This document shows, in pieces, positions 48,393 to 51,393 of a stretch of 51,393 nt of DNA. Numbering within the stretch: the stretch's first letter is position 1; each line of letters starts with the position of its first letter. This stretch comes from a virus. Where the stretch lies: IMG/VR virus record IMGVR_UViG_3300028883_000060, positions 1 to 51,393 of that record. One strand, 5' to 3'. The notes below the pieces were generated by a model. It worked only from the letters and a program-made list of their open reading frames with translations. It had not been told where the DNA came from and made no database searches. The translations under genes and the position numbers were made by a program.

Positions 48393-48466
48393 ACTCTCGT
48401 GGTGTAGCGGCCTAACATACTGCCCTGTCAAGGCAGAGATCGCCGGTTCGAATCCGGTCGGGAGTG
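48393..48466 (+). tRNA. tRNA-Asp (GTC)
   Basis: Acceptor ACTCTCG / CGGGAGT, D arm GTGT/ACAT, anticodon stem CTGCC/GGCAG with loop CTGTCAA (GTC), T arm GCCGG/CCGGT, discriminator G as expected for Asp. Confidence 0.87.
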
Positions 48467-48469
48467 CTA

Positions 48470-48498
48470 AAGCCCGCAGAAATGTGGGCTTGTTTTTT
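48470..48498 (+). terminator. Rho-independent terminator after tRNA-Asp
   Basis: Stem AAGCCCGC / GTGGGCTT with a 6-nt loop, then G and TTTTTT. It ends this tRNA block. Confidence 0.85.
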
Positions 48499-48518
48499 AT
48501 CTACATACGTGGTATAAT
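48490..48518 (+). promoter_or_regulatory. Possible promoter overlapping the terminator
   Basis: TATAAT at 48513-48518, with a weak TTGTTT at 48490-48495, 17-nt spacer. The ATG of the next gene is 9 nt downstream of the -10 box. Confidence 0.5.
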
Positions 48519-48527
48519 GTACTCACT

Positions 48528-48965
48528 ATGGAATCTGTACTATCTAAAAACCTACGGTATTGGTTTGGTAAGCGCTGTAATTATCAGGCGTCTTCAGCGG
48601 AAGTCTCTGCGCTTACGGCTGCGCATCTGGCTTTGATGACTGAGCACCCAATTTCATCTGGCAAACTTATACACGCTAGAACCGGAACCCACGTAGCGAA
48701 AAGGTGGAACCGCATAGTGGTAGGTGCGCACGGTCCATATGTTGAGTTTACTCACTACCAGGATTTCTTCAGCAAACTAATAATCCCTGAGGACCAACTC
48801 TGGAGAGCAGAAGATAAACGGTACAAAGATAGAGTTAAGTACGTGCATTACGAGCTTTCAACCGTTCCTGGTATGAAAGTATACTTTCAAAGGAAGCCAG
48901 TAGTTTACGCTGATTACCGACCGGACGGGTTCTACATAGACTTGTACGAACTAGTAAATGAATAA
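48528..48965 (+). CDS. Hypothetical protein, 145 aa
   Basis: ATG at 48528 lies 9 nt after a TATAAT box with no Shine-Dalgarno, so nearly leaderless. Begins MESVLSKNLRYWFGKRCNYQ; mixed fold, basic and aromatic, with RPDGFYIDLYELVNE at the end. Followed by a terminator. Unrecognised. Confidence 0.55.
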   Translation: MESVLSKNLRYWFGKRCNYQASSAEVSALTAAHLALMTEHPISSGKLIHARTGTHVAKRWNRIVVGAHGPYVEFTHYQDFFSKLIIPEDQLWRAEDKRYKDRVKYVHYELSTVPGMKVYFQRKPVVYADYRPDGFYIDLYELVNE

Positions 48966-48979
48966 CCAAATCTACACTG

Positions 48980-49003
48980 ACCCCGCTACAGGCGGGGTTT
49001 TTA
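48980..49003 (+). terminator. Rho-independent terminator
   Basis: Stem CCCCGC / GCGGGG with a short loop, then TTTTT. It follows the gene at 48528. Confidence 0.85.
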
Positions 49004-49004
49004 T

Positions 49005-49033
49005 TTGACATCCCTTCAAAAATATGATATACT
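49005..49033 (+). promoter_or_regulatory. Promoter of the HNH gene
   Basis: TTGACA (49005-49010) and TATACT (49028-49033), 17-nt spacer. ATG at 49043. Confidence 0.7.
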
Positions 49034-49042
49034 TCTAGTATT

Positions 49043-49519
49043 ATGTTAGGTGGTCTAGGACTTCCAGTTGAAAAAAGAGACAATAAAACCGTCAGCTTTG
49101 ACGATTATATTGTTACCACCACCGGTCGAAATCTCCTTCTAGTAGTAGAAAGTAATTATTGTACGATGACTACTATGGATGTGACCGGAAAATTTCGTAC
49201 CTTTGACCGCAGAACCGTAGACTGGAACACAAAGCTGCACGGCAATCGGCCATCGCAGACGCATTTTAACAGGATGATTTTAGCTAACCTGTATGGCTAC
49301 CAATGTTTGGCATGTGGGGTAGACGACGAACACCTTACCGTGGATCACGTTGTTCCCCGAGCAGAAAACGGCTGGAGTAGTTTATCAAACCTACAGTTGC
49401 TATGCAAAACTTGTAACGTTGCCAAAGCGGATACCTGGATCGACTACCGGTTTTTAACACCAAGCGAGTTGTTTTGGTTATGGGCTGAAGAGTACCGCAA
49501 CAGAATAGAAGGATTGTAG
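49043..49519 (+). CDS. HNH endonuclease, 158 aa
   Basis: ATG at 49043, 9 nt past its -10 box, with no clear Shine-Dalgarno. Residues 88-125 carry the HNH fold: CLAC (C88, C91), D101-H102 in TVDHVVPRAENG, N116 and CKTC (C121, C124). It may be a free-standing homing nuclease targeting the tRNA array, or a packaging nuclease; nothing decides. N-terminal 80 residues are unrecognised. Confidence 0.8.
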   Translation: MLGGLGLPVEKRDNKTVSFDDYIVTTTGRNLLLVVESNYCTMTTMDVTGKFRTFDRRTVDWNTKLHGNRPSQTHFNRMILANLYGYQCLACGVDDEHLTVDHVVPRAENGWSSLSNLQLLCKTCNVAKADTWIDYRFLTPSELFWLWAEEYRNRIEGL

Positions 49520-49629
49520 AAAACACTATGACACTATCGCAACACTCCCCCTTTGGTTTTTCATATGGGCTCAATCAGAGTCTAGTTTGTGTTGGGTAGC
49601 GTCTGGGTCTTATTAGTTCTCCGTTTCCT

Positions 49630-49658
49630 GGGCTACCCCACAAAGGTAGCCCTTTTTT
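49630..49658 (+). terminator. Rho-independent terminator after the HNH region
   Basis: Stem GGGCTACC / GGTAGCCC with a 7-nt loop, then TTTTTT. Stretch 49520-49629 holds no supported gene. Confidence 0.85.
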
Positions 49659-49679
49659 GTTGTCTTATTTTACAGTAAT

Positions 49680-49695
49680 TAACCCATAAGACACA
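49680..49695. repeat. Intergenic repeat copy 2 (AACCCATAAGACACAA)
   Basis: Matches 36009-36024 exactly over 16 bases. It is followed by GGTTTATATATAG and a perf. hairpin GTAGGCC/GGCCTAC (49709-49726). Function unknown. Confidence 0.5.
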
Positions 49696-49747
49696 AGGTT
49701 TATATATAGTAGGCCTTTCGGCCTACAACTGAGACCAGAATTGGCCC

Positions 49748-49776
49748 TTGACAACTAAAGTAGTCTGTAGTAGAAT
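49748..49776 (+). promoter_or_regulatory. Promoter of the second tRNA/tmRNA block
   Basis: TTGACA (49748-49753) and TAGAAT (49771-49776), 17-nt spacer, CCC before -35. It precedes tRNA-Tyr and the tmRNA. Confidence 0.75.
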
Positions 49777-49859
49777 AGGTTTACATCGGAACATTAATAA
49801 CTGAATAGCAACACAACTATAAAATAACGTGTCGCCTTACCCCTAGGCGGCACACACTT

Positions 49860-49938
49860 GGACAGGCTGTCATGGGCGAGACAACCCGGCTGTAACCCGG
49901 CGCTTAACGGCTTGTAGGTTCGACTCCTATCCTGTCCA
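49860..49938 (+). tRNA. tRNA-Tyr (GTA)
   Basis: Acceptor GGACAGG / CCTGTCC, D arm GTC/GAC, anticodon loop CTGTAAC (GTA) on a CCGG stem, medium-long variable region, T arm GTAGG/CCTAT, discriminator A. It ends 4 nt before the tmRNA. Confidence 0.8.
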
Positions 49939-49942
49939 CTAA

Positions 49943-50231
49943 GGGGATGTATTGGACTCGATTGGCGTGAGTATGCTAAAGGTTCGTGCACATCTAATTA
50001 AACGCAAAAGAACAAACTCTTGCTGATGCTCTGTTCGGCGGCATCCCGTCTTTAGCCGAGCAACTGTTTTCTGCGCCCGTAGCAGTAGCGGCCTAGTAGT
50101 TACTCTTGGTGGGTTCACCCTAGCCTAGTCATCCCCAGGTGGACAAGCTCTACTCCGTGAGTGACGGAGAACGCACGTAAAAGCCTGACCCGAAAATGAC
50201 CAAGACGCCGGTTCGACCCCGGCCATCTCCA
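49943..50231 (+). ncRNA. ssrA: Transfer-messenger RNA (tmRNA, ssrA)
   Basis: The 5' end GGGGATGTATTGGACTCGAT matches the tmRNA tRNA-like start, and the 3' end has T arm GCCGG/CCGGC (loop TTCGACC) and acceptor CATCTCC plus A. Their acceptor pairs include G3-U70, the alanine identity signal. A tag frame runs from GCA at 50004 to TAG TAG at 50094-50099: 30 residues beginning AKEQTLADAL and ending PVAVAA, as expected for a proteolysis tag. At 289 nt it is short but in range. It rescues stalled ribosomes with SmpB. Confidence 0.88.
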
Positions 50232-50292
50232 CATGTCTCACTTGTGTGTTCTGAGACAGTCAACTAAATAGAATACATTGATACCGGGACTC

Positions 50293-50354
50293 CGGGTTTG
50301 CCGGACAAGCAGGTAGCGCCTGACGTGTGGGTTCGACCCCCACAGACCCGACCA
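50293..50354 (+). tRNA. tRNA-like element with reduced or absent anticodon arm
   Basis: Acceptor CGGGTTT / AGACCCG (50344-50350), T arm GTGGG/CCCAC with loop TTCGACC, discriminator A and an encoded CCA that abuts the next tRNA. Only 27 nt lie between acceptor and T arm, with a GGTAG D-loop motif, too short for a D arm and an anticodon arm. Probably a truncated proline-like tRNA or mimic. Confidence 0.5.
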
Positions 50355-50429
50355 GCCAGCGTGAAGGGAATTGGCATACCTCGCATACTTAGAATATGTG
50401 GCTTACTGGTTCGAATCCAGTCGTTGGCA
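50355..50429 (+). tRNA. tRNA-Leu (TAG) with a short variable loop
   Basis: Acceptor GCCAGCG / CGTTGGC, D loop GAATTGGCATA, anticodon stem GCATA/TATGT with loop CTTAGAA (TAG), T arm ACTGG/CCAGT, discriminator A. The variable region is only 5 nt, whereas bacterial Leu tRNAs normally have a long arm. Confidence 0.8.
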
Positions 50430-50523
50430 CACAGTCTTTTTCCCAAGACTTGAAGTAGGGCCTCTAATGACGTAACTAGTGGCGATGGGAAACTTGCCGA
50501 GAGTACCGGAAGCTGCGTCGCCT

Positions 50524-50595
50524 GGAGTTGTGCTAGTAACGGTAACTAATCCCCTTGAAGCGGGGAAATTCTCAGTTCGAATCTGAGCGACTCCA
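50524..50595 (+). tRNA. tRNA-Phe (GAA)
   Basis: Acceptor GGAGTTG / CGACTCC, short D stem TAG/CTA, anticodon stem TCCCC/GGGGA with loop TTGAAGC (GAA), T arm CTCAG/CTGAG, discriminator A. Before it 50430-50523 has a long hairpin (GGCGA/TCGCC). Confidence 0.85.
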
Positions 50596-50670
50596 CATCC
50601 GCTTATACCAGAGGTAGCGGAATATAAACGATCTGGTAACTGCCCAAACCGTATGTCGGAAGGGCACTAT

Positions 50671-50743
50671 AGGGAAGAAGAGTTGACGGTAACTCGCTTG
50701 CTTTGGGAGCAAGAAGATGTGGGTTCGACCCCCACCTTCCCTA
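50671..50743 (+). tRNA. tRNA-Pro (TGG)
   Basis: Acceptor AGGGAAG / CTTCCCT, D arm GAGT/ACTC, anticodon stem CTTGC/GCAAG with loop TTTGGGA (TGG), T arm GTGGG/CCCAC, discriminator A. Before it 50596-50670 carries hairpins (CCGCT/AGCGG, ACCAGA/TCTGGT). Confidence 0.87.
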
Positions 50744-50750
50744 CTAAGGC

Positions 50751-51393
50751 TTAGGATGATAAAGTAATCGCCATCCGAGCAGGCTCAATTGTGCGGTTAG
50801 CACCAGATGTTTGGTAGGCCATTAGTTGAACGTAGTCTCCGGCATCCAAAAATATCTCCCAACTAAAACACTGACCGAGGTCATCGGCTCCTGGGGACGG
50901 TACTGACGATGTGCAAAACCATCCACTACCGTTTCTACGCAAGTCAAGTATTCTGCGCCCACTGCTATTGCCATCCCAGATACAGTTCACGTGGAATGTA
51001 TACCACCCACTAGTAATGGCTGTCACCTTACCCGGTGCCGAGATATCAAACAGCCCTAGTTCGTCTCTTACAATATTATCGAACAGTACTATAGTACTGA
51101 GATCGTCCGCTACTACCATGGTCCCTGTAATTAGGGTTCCTTTTTTGCCAGAGTTTTGACCGATAGCGCCAAGCAGGTGTTGGTAGGTTGCTAGTTTTGA
51201 TGTCCGTATTATGGTAGGGTGTGCTACGACCCAAGGAGAAGTAATTTCCACCGGAGTAGACCACGTTCCGCCACCGTTCTCATCCCACCCATCTGTGTTT
51301 TCAGAGTAGTACACGGCCACAGTATCAAACCCATCATGCTCATTCATGTAGATGCGCCAAGTGTCGTCATCTATTTGCACCAAACAAGGTGCT
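50751..51393 (-). CDS. Tail fibre / glycan-binding protein, C-terminal part (partial)
   Basis: The frame is open to the right edge of the window, so the N-terminus is missing. The visible part begins with a beta-propeller-like strand (DDDTWRIYMNEHDGFDTVAV) followed by NENGGGTW-type turns. The C-terminal 130 residues (SGWYTFHVNCIWDGNSSGRR, FLDAGDYVQLMAYQT) look like a C1q/TNF-type trimer domain used by fibres. It is probably a second receptor-binding protein. Stop at 50751. Confidence 0.65.
   Translation of the reverse strand, partial: APCLVQIDDDTWRIYMNEHDGFDTVAVYYSENTDGWDENGGGTWSTPVEITSPWVVAHPTIIRTSKLATYQHLLGAIGQNSGKKGTLITGTMVVADDLSTIVLFDNIVRDELGLFDISAPGKVTAITSGWYTFHVNCIWDGNSSGRRILDLRRNGSGWFCTSSVPSPGADDLGQCFSWEIFLDAGDYVQLMAYQTSGANRTIEPARMAITLSS

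Noticed and set aside
49528-49599. A 23-codon frame after the HNH gene (MTLSQHSPFG)
   Set aside because: No Shine-Dalgarno or promoter, and composition is not protein-like; not enough support.
1-51393. CRISPR array or insertion sequence
   Set aside because: No regularly spaced direct repeats and no transposase gene or terminal inverted repeats are visible.

Overview
This window is a piece of a tailed double-stranded DNA phage genome of siphovirus type: long tape-measure protein, tail-tube protein and no contractile-sheath gene. The first bases lie inside a gene and the last bases lie inside a tail-fibre gene, so it is partial at both ends. Base composition is moderate. Most tRNAs lack an encoded CCA, several promoters place the start codon at the expected +1 position (leaderless mRNA), and sigma-70-like TTGACA/TATAAT promoters are abundant. 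Together these point to a bacterial host that uses leaderless mRNAs and adds CCA after transcription. Actinobacteria or Chloroflexi would fit, but the host cannot be fixed from the sequence.

Layout. (1) 1-13.5 kb, plus strand: early region of tightly packed small genes, many with zinc-ribbon CxxC pairs, split into short transcription units by promoters that often overlap the stop codon upstream. It ends with a replication and recombination block: family A DNA polymerase, DnaB-like helicase and a Rad52-like annealing protein. (2) 13.5-34.9 kb, minus strand: late region, listed here from low coordinate to high: holin, membrane proteins, fibre, baseplate, distal tail protein, tape measure, tail chaperone with a -1 frameshift, tail tube, connectors, capsid, protease/scaffold and portal. 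Internal terminators follow the capsid and tail-tube genes, and a dyad motif precedes several late genes. (3) 35.0-36.0 kb, minus strand: DnaQ-like exonuclease and a small gene. (4) 36.1-41.9 kb, plus strand: primase-polymerase, HTH protein, both terminase subunits, a pseudoknotted RNA leader and small genes. (5) 42.0-50.75 kb: a long tRNA array with 21 canonical tRNAs, three tRNA-like elements with missing or enlarged anticodon arms, a tmRNA, a roughly 530-nt highly structured non-coding RNA and small interspersed genes. A minus-strand lysis block inside it holds a GH25 endolysin that can be extended by a second -1 frameshift. (6) 50.75 kb to the end, minus strand: carboxy-terminal part of a tail fibre.

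The most unusual content is RNA-based: the phage tmRNA, the large ornate RNA, the tRNA-like molecules without usable anticodon arms, the pseudoknotted leader after the large terminase gene and the A AAA AAG frameshift at the end of the endolysin gene. A phage carrying its own tmRNA and a broad tRNA set would gain translation capacity and ribosome rescue late in infection, when host tRNAs and mRNAs are being degraded; that role is inference.
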